DNA from: Sphingomonadales bacterium
GTDB lineage: Bacteria; Pseudomonadota; Alphaproteobacteria; Sphingomonadales; Sphingomonadaceae
DNA: 64,000 nucleotides
Assembly (NCBI GenBank): GCA_027490095.1
Contig: JAIXYT010000047.1
Location: 1-64,000, forward strand
Direction of reading: 5' to 3'
Within the stretch, counting starts at the first letter, position 1. Every line of letters begins with the position of its first letter. The notes below the pieces were generated by a model. The model did not search any database, was not told where the DNA came from, and worked only from the letters and a program-made list of their open reading frames with translations. A program made the translations under genes and the position numbers. Shown here piece by piece: positions 48,914 to 58,011 of the stretch.

Positions 48914-50452
48914 ATGGCTATCCGCACCATCCTGCTAGGCGGCGTCGCCGCGCTTGCGTCATTTGCATCGCAGCCGGCGCACGCCGTCCGTCTCGAATCG
49001 GCGATCGAATGGTCGTTCCGGCACAACAATCCGAACCAGGGCAACGGCGCAGAGATCAACGCCTTCGATCCGGTCCGCCAGGAGATCTACGTCACCGGCG
49101 CCAACGGCGTCGACGTGCTGGACAAGGCCGGCAACTACCTGCGGACGCTGCGCATTTCCGACAGCAACGGCGAGGTCGCCAGCGTCGCGGTCAAGGATGG
49201 CATCGTCGCCATCGCCGGCCCCAACGGCAACGACGGCCGGGTCCGCTTCTTCACGACGTCGGGTACCTTCATCCGCGATGTCGCGGTCGGCACCGGCCCC
49301 GACAGCATCGCCTTCACGCCCGACGGTGCGCGCCTCCTCGTCGCGATCGAGGGCGAGCCCGCCACCCCCAACCCGCTTGGCGGCATCGCCGTCGTTCAGG
49401 TCGCAACCGGCGCGGTGAACACGCTCGGCTTCGAAGGGTTCGAGGCGCAGAAGACCGCGCTGCAGGCCAAGGGCGCGCTGTTTCGCCCCGGCACCACCGT
49501 TGCGGGCGACATGGAGCCCGAGTTCGTCGCCATCAGCGCCGATGGCAACAAGGCCTTCGTGACCCTGCAGGAAAACAATCTGATCGCCGTTGTCGACCTG
49601 TCGGGCGGCAGCGCCTCGATCAAGGAACTGATCCCGGCGGGCCTCAAGGACGTCAGCACGGCCGCCAACGCCTTCATCCACCGCAGCTCCGAGCCTGCGG
49701 GCCGCAAGACGTCCGAGGGCCTCACAGGCATCACCGCGCTGCGTCAGCCCGACGGCATCGCCACCTTCGTCCACAACGGGGTCACCTACGTCGTGACCGC
49801 CGACGAGGGGGAAGACCTTGGCAACAACCGCACGATCCTGCCCTTCGATTCGTCGCTTCCCCAGTCGTCGATCGACACCGTCGCCGCGCTTCAGCAGCGC
49901 CAGCGCTTCTGGGGCCTCGATCTCGACAACGACGGCGACGCCGACACCATCAGCTATTCGGGCGGCCGCTCGGTCTCCATCCGCACCGAAGACGGCACGC
50001 TGGTGTGGGACGCCGGCAACGTGTTCGAGAAGGCCGTGACCGAACTCGGCCTGCTCGGCCTCAACTCCGACCGCCGCAACGGCCTGTCGATCGAGCCCGA
50101 GAACCTCGTCGTCGGCATGATCGACGGGCGCCGCTGGCTGTTCGTCGGCATCGAGCGCGGGCGTTCGATTGCCACATTCAACATTTCCGACCCGACCGCG
50201 CCCATCTTCGAGGGGCTGATCTACGACCTTGCGCAGGGCAGTGCCTTCAACAATTTCGAAGGGCTCACGTTCATTTCGGCCGAGGACAGCTGGGACGGCA
50301 ACGCCTATCTGCTCGCCAGTGCCGAGGACCAGGGCTGGACCCACCTGTTCCGGCTGAACGTGGTGCCCGAACCCGCCAGCTGGGCCATGATGATCGCCGG
50401 CTTCGGGCTTGTCGGCGGCATGATGCGCCGGCGCCGGCAGCAGACGGCCTGA
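48914..50452 (+). CDS. Secreted choice-of-anchor I beta-propeller protein with PEPxxWA-CTERM tail
   Basis: A 512-residue exported protein. It has a signal peptide (about 1-23, QPAHAV), then repeated propeller-type strands typical of the choice-of-anchor I family (YVTGANGVDVLDKAGN, GPDSIAFTPDGARLLVA, DMEPEFVAISADGNKAFVTLQENNLIAVVDL, TADEGED). The C-terminus has VPEPASWAMMIAGFGLVGG followed by RRRR, a PEPxxWA-CTERM sorting signal processed by an exosortase in sphingomonads. Some relatives are annotated as alkaline phosphatase or phytase-like, but catalysis is unproven. Ends before a GC hairpin. Confidence 0.9.
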   Translation: MAIRTILLGGVAALASFASQPAHAVRLESAIEWSFRHNNPNQGNGAEINAFDPVRQEIYVTGANGVDVLDKAGNYLRTLRISDSNGEVASVAVKDGIVAIAGPNGNDGRVRFFTTSGTFIRDVAVGTGPDSIAFTPDGARLLVAIEGEPATPNPLGGIAVVQVATGAVNTLGFEGFEAQKTALQAKGALFRPGTTVAGDMEPEFVAISADGNKAFVTLQENNLIAVVDLSGGSASIKELIPAGLKDVSTAANAFIHRSSEPAGRKTSEGLTGITALRQPDGIATFVHNGVTYVVTADEGEDLGNNRTILPFDSSLPQSSIDTVAALQQRQRFWGLDLDNDGDADTISYSGGRSVSIRTEDGTLVWDAGNVFEKAVTELGLLGLNSDRRNGLSIEPENLVVGMIDGRRWLFVGIERGRSIATFNISDPTAPIFEGLIYDLAQGSAFNNFEGLTFISAEDSWDGNAYLLASAEDQGWTHLFRLNVVPEPASWAMMIAGFGLVGGMMRRRRQQTA

Positions 50453-50461
50453 GCCTTGTGA

Positions 50462-50486
50462 CCCCGGGGTCCAAACGGCCCCGGGG
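50462..50486. terminator. GC-rich hairpin between convergent PEP-CTERM and gor genes
   Basis: CCCCGGGG (50462-50469) and CCCCGGGG (50479-50486) pair over a nine-base loop. It sits between two convergent stop codons and may act on both transcripts, but there is no T-run. Confidence 0.5.
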
Positions 50487-50494
50487 CGCCAGCC

Positions 50495-51835
50495 TCAGCG
50501 CATCAGCACCAGTTCCTCGGCCATGGTCGGGTGCAGCGCGACCGTTTCGTCCAGTTGGCGCTTCGTCAGCCCGGCCTTCACGGCGACCGCCAGCGCCTGC
50601 AGGATCTCGGGCGCATCCGGCCCCAGCATGTGCGCGCCGACCAGCCGATCGGTCGCCGCATCGACCACCAGCCTGTAGAGCGAACGCTCATTCCGTCCTG
50701 CAAGAACATTCTTCATAGGCCTGAAATCGCTGGTAAAGACCTTCACATTTCCCAGCTTCTGCCGGGCCTCGGACTCCGTCATCCCGACGCTCGCCAGCGG
50801 CGGGTGGCTGAACACGGCCGACGGCACGCACGCATGATCCACCACCCAGTCCTTGCCGCCGAACAGCCCGTCGGCCAGCGCATGGCCCTCGCGGATGGCA
50901 ATCGGTGTCAGCTGCAGCCGGTCGGTCACGTCCCCCACCGCGTGCAGCCAGGGCAGCTTCGTGTGGCTGGCCGCATCCACCGGGATGGCACCGTTCGCGC
51001 CCAGCTCCAGCCCCAGCGCCTCCAGCCCCAGGCCTTCGCTGTTCGGCACCCGGCCGATCGCCCACAGCAGCAGGTCCGTCTCCAGCACCTTGCCGTTGGC
51101 GCAGTGCATCGCCAACGTTCCGTCGGCCCGCTTCTCGATGCGGGTGGGCACGGTGTTGAAGCGGAACTGGATCCCCTTTTCGGTCGAGATTGCCAGCAGC
51201 CGGTCGGCAAGCGCCCGGTCCCAGCCCCTGAGCAGCGTGTCGGAGCGGACCACGAGCGTCACCTCGACACCCAGCTCGTGCAGGATGCCGGCAAACTCGT
51301 TCGCGATATAGCCGGCGCCGCAGATGATCGCGCGCTTCGGCAGCGCGTCCAGGTGGAAGATCTCGTTCGAGGTGATGCCATGCTCGGCACCGGGCACATC
51401 GGGCACCATCGGGCGTGCACCGGTCGCCACCAGCACATGCCGCGCGGTGATGTCCCTGTCACCGACCTGCACGCGGTTGGGGCCTGTCAGCGTAGCCCGC
51501 GCCAGGAAGGTTTCCACCTTGTGGGTGTCCAGCGTCGACTGGTAGGCCATGTTCAGCCGGTCAACATCGGCCAGCACATTGTCCCTGAGCGTCGGCCAGT
51601 CGAAGCTCTTGCCTTCGATCGTCCAGCCGTACCGCCGGGCATCATCCAGGTCCTCGGCGAAATGCGCGCCGATCACCAGCAGCTTCTTGGGCACGCAGCC
51701 GCGGATCACGCAGGTCCCGCCGACACGATGCTCCTCGGCAATGCCGACCTTGGCGCCATGCCCCGCCGCAATTCGGGAAGACCGCACGCCGCCCGAGCCC
51801 GCACCGATGACGAAATAGTCGAAGTCGAAATCCAT
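50495..51835 (-). CDS. gor: Glutathione-disulfide reductase
   Basis: A 446-residue flavoprotein reducing GSSG with NADPH. The FAD motif GAGSGGVRSSRIAAGHGA is at the start, the redox pair is in GGTCVIRGCVPKK (Cys-x4-Cys), the NADPH domain contains CGAGYIANEFAGIL, and the C-terminal His-Glu pair is in LHPTMAEE. Dihydrolipoamide dehydrogenase and mercuric reductase are excluded by the GGTCVIRGCVPKKL sequence pattern. The next gene upstream, a GFA-family protein, lies 49 bp away and may share glutathione chemistry. Confidence 0.95.
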   Translation of the reverse strand: MDFDFDYFVIGAGSGGVRSSRIAAGHGAKVGIAEEHRVGGTCVIRGCVPKKLLVIGAHFAEDLDDARRYGWTIEGKSFDWPTLRDNVLADVDRLNMAYQSTLDTHKVETFLARATLTGPNRVQVGDRDITARHVLVATGARPMVPDVPGAEHGITSNEIFHLDALPKRAIICGAGYIANEFAGILHELGVEVTLVVRSDTLLRGWDRALADRLLAISTEKGIQFRFNTVPTRIEKRADGTLAMHCANGKVLETDLLLWAIGRVPNSEGLGLEALGLELGANGAIPVDAASHTKLPWLHAVGDVTDRLQLTPIAIREGHALADGLFGGKDWVVDHACVPSAVFSHPPLASVGMTESEARQKLGNVKVFTSDFRPMKNVLAGRNERSLYRLVVDAATDRLVGAHMLGPDAPEILQALAVAVKAGLTKRQLDETVALHPTMAEELVLMR

Positions 51836-51884
51836 GTGTCGTCCTTAGGCCCGTCCAAGCATCGGCACCAACCGGCAGAAGCGA

Positions 51885-52256
51885 TCAGTCTGACAGATTG
51901 GCCCGTGCGTCTTCCCAGTTCCGGCCGTCGAAGGCCTCCACCGGCAGCGCTCGCCAGTCATCCCCGTCCAGGGCCCGGGCATTGATGCTGATGCCGTCCG
52001 GATGCGAGCGTGGGTGGTAGAAGCTCTTGATCCCGCAGTGCCGGCAGAACAGATGCCGCGCCGCCCCGGTTCCGAAGCGATACTCCGCAAGGTCGGCGGC
52101 CCCCGAGAGCAGCCGGAAATCCGCCGCCGGCACGATCAGGTGCAGGAAGCCCGTCTTGGCGCACATGGAGCAGTTGCAATCCAGCAGCCGCGCCGCATCC
52201 GCCGCATCCGCCTCGAACCGAACGGCCCCGCAATGGCATCCGCCGGTCACCCTCAC
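51885..52256 (-). CDS. GFA (glutathione-dependent formaldehyde-activating)/CENP-V family protein
   Basis: A 123-residue zinc-binding beta-tent protein. The Cys motifs are GGCHCGAVRFEA, LLDCNCSMCAKTG and LFCRHCGIKSFYHPRSHPDG, the full set for two zinc ions. The family was named for Gfa, which promotes formaldehyde-glutathione adduct formation, but most members lack proven activity. It overlaps glmS by 4 bp (ATGA). Confidence 0.92.
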   Translation of the reverse strand: MRVTGGCHCGAVRFEADAADAARLLDCNCSMCAKTGFLHLIVPAADFRLLSGAADLAEYRFGTGAARHLFCRHCGIKSFYHPRSHPDGISINARALDGDDWRALPVEAFDGRNWEDARANLSD

Positions 52257-54076
52257 TCCACCGTCACCGACTTCGCGAGATTGCGGGGCTGGTCCACGTC
52301 GGTCCCCTTCAGAACCGCCACATGATAGGCGAGCAGCTGCACGGGGATGGCATAAACCAGCGGCGCGATCAGCGGGTGGACCTTGGGCATCTCCAGGGTT
52401 GCAAGGCAGCCTTCCCCGGCCGCGGCAATGCCGTCCGCATCCGAGATCAGGATCACCTTGCCGCCCCGGGCGCGCACCTCCTGCATGTTGGAAACGGTCT
52501 TCTCGAAATAGGGGCCGCTCGGCGCCAGCACGATCACCGGCACATGCTCGTCGATCAAGGCGATGGGGCCATGTTTCATTTCACCTGCCGCATAACCTTC
52601 GGCGTGTATATAGCTGATTTCCTTCAGCTTAAGTGCGCCTTCAAGTGCCATGGGAAAGTCGGGCCCACGGCCAAGGTACAGCACGTCGCGCGCCTTCGCG
52701 ACCAGCGGCGCGATTGCCGAGATAGCCTCGTCATGCTCAAGCGCCTTGTTCATCGCAGCCGGTGCTTCGGCCAGGTGGGTCACGATCTCGCGCTCGGCTT
52801 CGGCGCTCAACCGCCCGCGCACCCGCGCAAGGTTGGCAGCCAGCGCCGCCAGCACGGCCAGCTGGCAGGTGAAGGCCTTGGTCGAGGCAACGCCGATCTC
52901 GGTCCCCGCATGCGTCGGCAGCAGCAGGTCGGCCTCGCGCGCCATGCTGCTCGTCGGCACATTCACAACGGCCGCGATCTTCTGCCCCTCGGCCCGTGCA
53001 TGGCGAAGCGCGGCCAGCGTGTCCGCCGTCTCCCCCGACTGGCTGATGAACAGCGCAAGTCCGCCCGTTTCCAGCACCGGCTCGCGGTACCGAAACTCCG
53101 ATGCGAAATCGATTTCAACCGGAATGCGCGCGAACTGTTCCAGCCAGTAGCTCGCCACCATGCCGGCATAATAGCTTGTGCCGCAGGCGACGATCTGCAC
53201 CCGCGACACGCCGGAAAAGTCGAAATCCGGGATCGGCAGCGCCACCTGGCCCTGCAGCGGCTTCAGATAGCTCTGCAGGGTCTGGGCAACCACCAGCGGC
53301 TGCTCGAAGATCTCCTTCAGCATGTAGTGGCGGTAATTGCCCCTTTCCGTCAGCGCCGCCGACACGCCCGAGGTCACCACGGGGCGCGTCACGGGGCGGT
53401 TCCCGCTGTCGAAGATCTCGACCGAGCCGCGCCGGACCATCGCCCAGTCGCCTTCCTCCAGATAGGCGATGCGCTGCGTCAGCCCGGCCAGCGCCAGCGC
53501 GTCCGAGCCCAGGTAATTCTCGCCGTCGCCATAACCCACGGTCAACGGCGCCCCCAGCCGTGCGCCGATCAGCAGGTCCGGATCAGACCGGAACAGCAGC
53601 GCGAGCGCAAAGGCCCCATGCAGCCGCGGCAACACAGCGGAAACCGCCTCCTTCGGCGACCGTCCGGCCTCCAGCTCGCGGGCCACCAGGTGGCCGACGA
53701 CTTCGCTGTCGGTCTCCGACAGGAAGATCCGACCCTCTGCTTCAAGTTCCTCGCGCAAAGGCTTGAAATTCTCGATAATTCCATTGTGAACCACGGCCAC
53801 GTCGCCCACGATGTGCGGGTGGGCATTGTCCACCGTCGGCGCACCGTGCGTCGCCCAGCGGGTGTGCGCGATCCCGACTTCGCCGGCCAACGGTTCGGCC
53901 GCCAGCCGCGCCGTCAGGTTCTTCAGCTTGCCCTCGGCGCGACGCCGCTGGAACTGCCCGTCGACCAGGGTGCAGACACCCGCGGAATCATAGCCGCGAT
54001 ATTCCAGCCGCCTCAGCCCGTCGACCAGTTCGCCCGCAACCGTATCGCGCCCCAGGATGCCGACAATTCCACACAT
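52253..54076 (-). CDS. glmS: Glutamine--fructose-6-phosphate aminotransferase (isomerizing)
   Basis: GlmS (607 aa) makes glucosamine 6-phosphate for peptidoglycan and lipopolysaccharide. The N-terminal glutaminase begins MCGIVGILG, with Cys2 exposed after Met removal. RWATHGAPT, NGIIENF and SDTEVVGH-like SETDSEVVGHL follow. Two SIS isomerase domains (CGTSYYAGMVA and YLGRGPDFPMALEGALKLKEISYIHAE) and the end LAKSVTVE complete it. One base separates it from the upstream glmU stop region, so glmU-glmS-GFA form an operon. No glmS ribozyme is expected or seen. Confidence 0.97.
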   Translation of the reverse strand: MCGIVGILGRDTVAGELVDGLRRLEYRGYDSAGVCTLVDGQFQRRRAEGKLKNLTARLAAEPLAGEVGIAHTRWATHGAPTVDNAHPHIVGDVAVVHNGIIENFKPLREELEAEGRIFLSETDSEVVGHLVARELEAGRSPKEAVSAVLPRLHGAFALALLFRSDPDLLIGARLGAPLTVGYGDGENYLGSDALALAGLTQRIAYLEEGDWAMVRRGSVEIFDSGNRPVTRPVVTSGVSAALTERGNYRHYMLKEIFEQPLVVAQTLQSYLKPLQGQVALPIPDFDFSGVSRVQIVACGTSYYAGMVASYWLEQFARIPVEIDFASEFRYREPVLETGGLALFISQSGETADTLAALRHARAEGQKIAAVVNVPTSSMAREADLLLPTHAGTEIGVASTKAFTCQLAVLAALAANLARVRGRLSAEAEREIVTHLAEAPAAMNKALEHDEAISAIAPLVAKARDVLYLGRGPDFPMALEGALKLKEISYIHAEGYAAGEMKHGPIALIDEHVPVIVLAPSGPYFEKTVSNMQEVRARGGKVILISDADGIAAAGEGCLATLEMPKVHPLIAPLVYAIPVQLLAYHVAVLKGTDVDQPRNLAKSVTVE

Positions 54077-54077
54077 G

Positions 54078-55439
54078 CTACTTGCCCTTCCGCGCGCGCT
54101 CCGCCGCGCGGAACCGCGCAGCCCAGCCGGCCTTCTGTTCCTGCGGCGCGCGGGTCAGCGCCAGCGCATCGTCCGCCACCGAATCGGTTATGACGCTTCC
54201 GGCGCCAACGATCGCGCCTTCGCCAACCGACACCGGCGCCACGAGTGCCGTGTTCGATCCGATGAAGGCGCCCGCACCGATCTCCGTCCGGTGCTTGGCA
54301 AAGCCGTCATAGTTGCAGGTGATGGTGCCTGCCCCGATGTTGGCCTTCGCGCCGACAGTTGCGTCACCGATGTAGCTCAGGTGGTTCGCCTTGGCGCCGG
54401 CGCCCAGCACGGCCTTCTTGGTCTCCACGAAATTGCCGACCTTGGCGCCGGCCTCCAGCCGCGTGCCCGGTCGCAGCCGGGCATAGGGCCCAACCTCGCA
54501 ACCTTCGGCCACCTCTGCCCCCTCCAGGTGAGAGAACGCCCGGATCGTGACGCCGGCGGCCAACTTCACACCAGGTCCGAAGACGCAGTTCGGTTCTACC
54601 ACAGTATCTGCACCGATCTCTGTATCCCACGACAGGAAAACGGTTTCCGGCGCAACAAGTGTCACGCCGGCCATCATCAGTTCCGCGCGCCGCTGTGACT
54701 GAAAAAGCGTCTCAGCCTCAGCCAGTTCGGCGCGACTGTTCACACCAACAACCTCATGGCCCGGACCTTCCAGCACCACCGATTGCAGCCCTTGCGCCGC
54801 GGCCAGCATCACGATGTCGGGCAGATAATATTCGCCGGCCGCATTGGCATTGCCCACCTGCTTCAGCAGCGAGATCAGGTGTTCGGATCGCACGGCCATC
54901 AGGCCCGCGTTGCACAGCGGCACCGCCAGCTCGTCGGGGCTCGCATCCTTGGCCTCGACCATGCGCAGGATGCGCCCATCCGCGTCGGCGATCACCCGCC
55001 CGTACGCACCCGGCACCGGGGGCCGGAAGCCAAGCACGGCGATCGCTGGGCCGCCTTCTGCATCCACGGCGCCTGCCAGCCGCTCCATGGTCGCCGACGA
55101 AACCAGCGGCACATCCCCGAACAGGATCAGCACGGTGCCGCCAAACCCCGCCAGCGCCGCTTCGGCCTGCAGCACGGCATGCCCGGTTCCCAGCTGCGGC
55201 GCCTGCACCGCCAGCACCACGTCGGTGCCTGCCAGGGCGTCGCGCAACTGTTCGGCCTTGTCGCCCACCACCACGACCCGCCGTTCGGGCGCCAGTGCGT
55301 CCAGGCTCGCCATCAGATGCATCAGCATCGGCCGTCCTCCCAGCGGGTGCAGCACCTTGTGCAGCGCGGATTTCATGCGGGTCCCCTTGCCGGCGGCAAG
55401 GATGACGGCGGCAACAGGTCGCGTGCGGGATGTCGGCAT
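54078..55439 (-). CDS. glmU: Bifunctional GlcNAc-1-phosphate uridylyltransferase / glucosamine-1-phosphate acetyltransferase
   Basis: GlmU (453 aa) makes UDP-GlcNAc in two steps. The N-terminal pyrophosphorylase has VILAAGKGTRMKSALHKVLHPLGG (residues 9-32), GTGHAVLQAE, and LFGDVPL. The C-terminal half is a left-handed beta helix of hexapeptide repeats (VGPYARLRPGTRLEAGAKVGNFVETKKAVLGAGAKANHLSYIGDA-type segments). The start at 55439 gives the canonical N-terminus. It is divergent from gph with 85 bp between. Confidence 0.97.
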   Translation of the reverse strand: MPTSRTRPVAAVILAAGKGTRMKSALHKVLHPLGGRPMLMHLMASLDALAPERRVVVVGDKAEQLRDALAGTDVVLAVQAPQLGTGHAVLQAEAALAGFGGTVLILFGDVPLVSSATMERLAGAVDAEGGPAIAVLGFRPPVPGAYGRVIADADGRILRMVEAKDASPDELAVPLCNAGLMAVRSEHLISLLKQVGNANAAGEYYLPDIVMLAAAQGLQSVVLEGPGHEVVGVNSRAELAEAETLFQSQRRAELMMAGVTLVAPETVFLSWDTEIGADTVVEPNCVFGPGVKLAAGVTIRAFSHLEGAEVAEGCEVGPYARLRPGTRLEAGAKVGNFVETKKAVLGAGAKANHLSYIGDATVGAKANIGAGTITCNYDGFAKHRTEIGAGAFIGSNTALVAPVSVGEGAIVGAGSVITDSVADDALALTRAPQEQKAGWAARFRAAERARKGK

Positions 55440-55524
55440 CGCCGCGCCCTGCCACAGCCGTGCAACCAAGAAAAGCGGCAGCACCGGCTTTGCCCGGCGG
55501 GCCGCGCCGGTTAGGGCAGGGGGC

Positions 55525-56217
55525 ATGACAGCCGACACCATCATCTTCGATCTCGACGGAACCCTCGTCGACACGGCAGGCGACCTCACCGCCAGCCTCA
55601 ACCACGCGCTCGGCGTCCTCGGCCGCCAGCCGATCGATCCGGCAGGCGTGCGCGCGATGGTCGGCCACGGCGCCCGCAAGCTCCTCGAACGCGGCCTCGC
55701 GGCCACCGGCGTCATGACAGCCGAACTCGTCGAGGCAGGGGTTGCCCCGTTCCTGCAGCATTATGCCGCCAACATTGCCGTCCACAGCAGGCCTTTCGCG
55801 GGCGTCGAGCCTGCGCTTGACGCGCTCCAGGCCGAAGGTTTCGGCCTCGCCATCTGCACCAACAAGCCGGTTGCCCTGGCCGAGGCCCTGGTTGCCGAGC
55901 TGGGCTGGGCCGGCCGCTTCCGGGCGCTGCTGGGGGCCGATTCGCGGCCCTGGAAAAAGCCCGACCCCCGCCACCTCACCGATACGCTTGCTGCAGCAAA
56001 CGGGCGGGCCGCAATCTATGTGGGCGACAGCCGCACCGACGCCGACACGGCAAAGGCCGCGGGAATCCCCCTCGTGCTCGTGTCGTTCGGCTACTCGACC
56101 GAGCCGGTCGAGACGCTGGGGGCAGATGTGCTGATCCACCATTTCGATGCGCTGGTCCCGGCGGTCGCCACCATTCAAGGGCAGTTAACGCAGGGCCGCC
56201 CAGGGCAGACTGCATGA
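55525..56217 (+). CDS. gph: Phosphoglycolate phosphatase (HAD superfamily)
   Basis: A 230-residue HAD hydrolase. Motif I IIFDLDGTLVDT (nucleophile Asp10), a helical cap around residues 20-90, motif II CTNKP (Thr), motif III Lys in WKKPDP, and motif IV YVGDSRTDADTAKAAG are all in place. This pattern is that of Gph, which removes phosphoglycolate, a toxic product of DNA repair or oxygenase action. Its stop overlaps lolA (ATGA). Confidence 0.92.
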   Translation: MTADTIIFDLDGTLVDTAGDLTASLNHALGVLGRQPIDPAGVRAMVGHGARKLLERGLAATGVMTAELVEAGVAPFLQHYAANIAVHSRPFAGVEPALDALQAEGFGLAICTNKPVALAEALVAELGWAGRFRALLGADSRPWKKPDPRHLTDTLAAANGRAAIYVGDSRTDADTAKAAGIPLVLVSFGYSTEPVETLGADVLIHHFDALVPAVATIQGQLTQGRPGQTA

Positions 56218-56840
56218 AAGCCCCGATCGCGCTGATCCTCGTCGCCGCGCTAGCCGTTCAGGCGCCGGCAGCCGCCGCAACGCTTGGCCAGGTGCAGCAG
56301 GCACTTGCCGCCACCACCAGCATGTCGGCCAGCTTCGTGCAGACCGCAGCCGACGGCCGCCAGGCGCGGGGCACCATGCTGCTGAAACGCCCGGGCCGCA
56401 TCCGCTTCGATTACGGCAAGGATGCCAGCCTCCTCGTCGTCTCCAACGGCAAGCGCCTCAGCTTCATCGACTACAAGGTCTCCCAGGTGTCCGAATGGCC
56501 GGTGAAGTCCACGCCGCTGGGCGTGCTTCTCGATCCCACGGCCGATCTTGCCCGGGTCGCCCGCATCGTGCCGGATGCCGACAACCCGATGCCCGGGCAG
56601 GTGGCCGTGCTGGCCCAGGATCCGAAACGGGCCGATCTCGGCCGGATCCTGTTCTTCCTGGCGCCCGATGCGGCTGCTCCGGGCGGGCTCAGGCTCACTG
56701 GCTGGCGCGTCACCGACGCCCAGAGCAACCTGACCACGGTCGAACTGTCGAACATCCGCTTCGGGCCCGAAATCCCCGAGTCGGCCTTCACCTTCCGGGA
56801 TCCGCGCCCGCGAACCCGCCCCCCCGGGAAAATGGGCTGA
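56214..56840 (+). CDS. lolA: Outer-membrane lipoprotein carrier protein LolA
   Basis: A 208-residue periplasmic protein that escorts lipoproteins to LolB at the outer membrane. A signal peptide (about 1-20, PAAAAT) precedes the LolA barrel, with SFVQTAADGRQARGTMLLKRPGRIRFDYGKDASLLVVSNGKRLSFIDYKVSQVS-like segments (shown in parts: SASFVQTAADGRQARG, PGRIRFDYGKD, SFIDYKVSQV). The ATG overlaps the gph stop. A 376-bp region containing repeats follows. Confidence 0.93.
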   Translation: MKAPIALILVAALAVQAPAAAATLGQVQQALAATTSMSASFVQTAADGRQARGTMLLKRPGRIRFDYGKDASLLVVSNGKRLSFIDYKVSQVSEWPVKSTPLGVLLDPTADLARVARIVPDADNPMPGQVAVLAQDPKRADLGRILFFLAPDAAAPGGLRLTGWRVTDAQSNLTTVELSNIRFGPEIPESAFTFRDPRPRTRPPGKMG

Positions 56841-57038
56841 AACGCGGGCTTACCGTTTTGCGGGTCCATTCTGGTCGCAGAAATGCGGCAAATGGATTTG
56901 ACAAACCGTCATCCGAAGTCGAATGTGAACTCGTTCAGGTGCGGGCAAGATACGCTCTGCTAGTCACCTGGATGTCGGTGCGGTGGCCATCGGGATTTGC
57001 CCCCTGTTGCCCGATCGCAGTAACGCCCACCGAATTTG

Positions 57039-57189
57039 CGTGACGAACGCATAACCGGCCCCCGCTCCATGCCCCCGGAGCGGGGGCCAACTTATGTCAG
57101 TCCCCCGGTTCGCGGGCCAACTGATGTCAGCCCCCCGAAGTGGGGGGCGTCCGCCCCGCGGCGAACTCCCTTTTTGAGGCGTGACGAAC
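57039..57189. repeat. Hairpin- and repeat-rich block flanked by 11-bp direct repeats
   Basis: The 376-bp gap 56841-57216 between lolA and xthA contains an island from 57050 to 57178. It is flanked by GCGTGACGAAC at 57039-57049 and 57179-57189. Inside are CCCCGCTCC...GGAGCGGGG (57060-57085), the two 24-bp repeats described separately, and CCCCCC-GAAGT-GGGGGG. Flanking direct repeats around a palindromic core resemble an insertion with a target duplication, or the remnant end of a mobile element. No transposase is present. Before and after the island I see no gene. Confidence 0.6.
57084..57137. repeat. Two 24-bp direct repeats with 30-bp period
   Basis: GGGCCAACTTATGTCAGTCCCCCG (57084-57107 in parts: GGGCCAACTTATGTCAG, then TCCCCCG) recurs at 57114-57137 with two substitutions (T to G and T to C). 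The copies start exactly 30 bp apart. On the reverse strand they read CTGACAT(A/C)AGTTGGCCC, which resembles multi-copy transposase-binding repeats at ends of IS21-like elements (tentative, from memory of such ends). Confidence 0.7.
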
Positions 57190-57216
57190 TCCGGCCACCG
57201 CCCTAAGGCGCTTGGC

Positions 57217-58011
57217 ATGTCCCGCCCGCTTCGCATCGCCTCCTGGAACATCAACAGCATCCGCGCCCGCCCGCACCTGATCGAGCAACTGCTCGACGGC
57301 CACGCGGTCGACATCCTCTGCCTCCAGGAAACCAAGTGCGAGGACAACAGCTTCCCGCGCGCAGCGATGGAGGCGCACGGCTTCACCCACATCCACCTCG
57401 CCGGGCAGCGCATGCACCATGGGGTCGCGATTCTCTCCCGCGTGCCCGTCGAACCGGTCGCACGTCACGACTGGCAGGCCAATGGAGAGGCCCGCCACAT
57501 CGCCGTCCGCCTTCCCGGCGGCACAGTGCTGCACAATGTCTATGTGCCGGCCGGCGGCGACATCCCCGACCGCACCCAGAACCCCAAGTTCGGCCAGAAG
57601 CTCGATTTTCTCGGCCGCATGACCGAATGGTCGGGCGCACTCGCCGACCCTTCCATCCTGGTCGGCGATTTCAACATCGCCCCCCACCCCGAAGACGTGT
57701 GGGACCCCAAGGCGCTTCTCGACGTCGTCAGCCACGCGCCCCTCGAGGTCGAAACGCTCGGCCGCCTGCAGCAAAGCCATGGCTGGATCGATCTCGGCCG
57801 CCATTTCGTGCCGCGCCCCGAACGTCTCTACACCTGGTGGAGCTACCGCGCGAGCGACTGGCAGGCCTCCAACCGCGGCCGCCGGCTCGACCATGTCTGG
57901 TGCTCGCCGGCACTCGCGGGTACCGCCCGCGGCCTCACCACCCTCGTCCCCGCGCGGGGCTGGCAGCGCCCGTCCGACCATGTGCCGCTGATCGCCGAGT
58001 TCGCGCTTTGA
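57217..58011 (+). CDS. xthA: Exodeoxyribonuclease III / AP endonuclease
   Basis: A 264-residue Mg2+-dependent DNA-repair nuclease that cuts at abasic sites and removes 3' blocks. Key segments are IASWNINSIRARP, LQETKCEDNSFP (catalytic Glu), VPAGGD, VGDFNIAPHPEDVWDP (catalytic Asp/Asn), RRLDHVWCSP, and the C-terminal SDHVPLIAEF with His. ATG 57217 gives the standard N-terminus. Its stop overlaps the TTG start of the GTP cyclohydrolase gene. Confidence 0.96.
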   Translation: MSRPLRIASWNINSIRARPHLIEQLLDGHAVDILCLQETKCEDNSFPRAAMEAHGFTHIHLAGQRMHHGVAILSRVPVEPVARHDWQANGEARHIAVRLPGGTVLHNVYVPAGGDIPDRTQNPKFGQKLDFLGRMTEWSGALADPSILVGDFNIAPHPEDVWDPKALLDVVSHAPLEVETLGRLQQSHGWIDLGRHFVPRPERLYTWWSYRASDWQASNRGRRLDHVWCSPALAGTARGLTTLVPARGWQRPSDHVPLIAEFAL

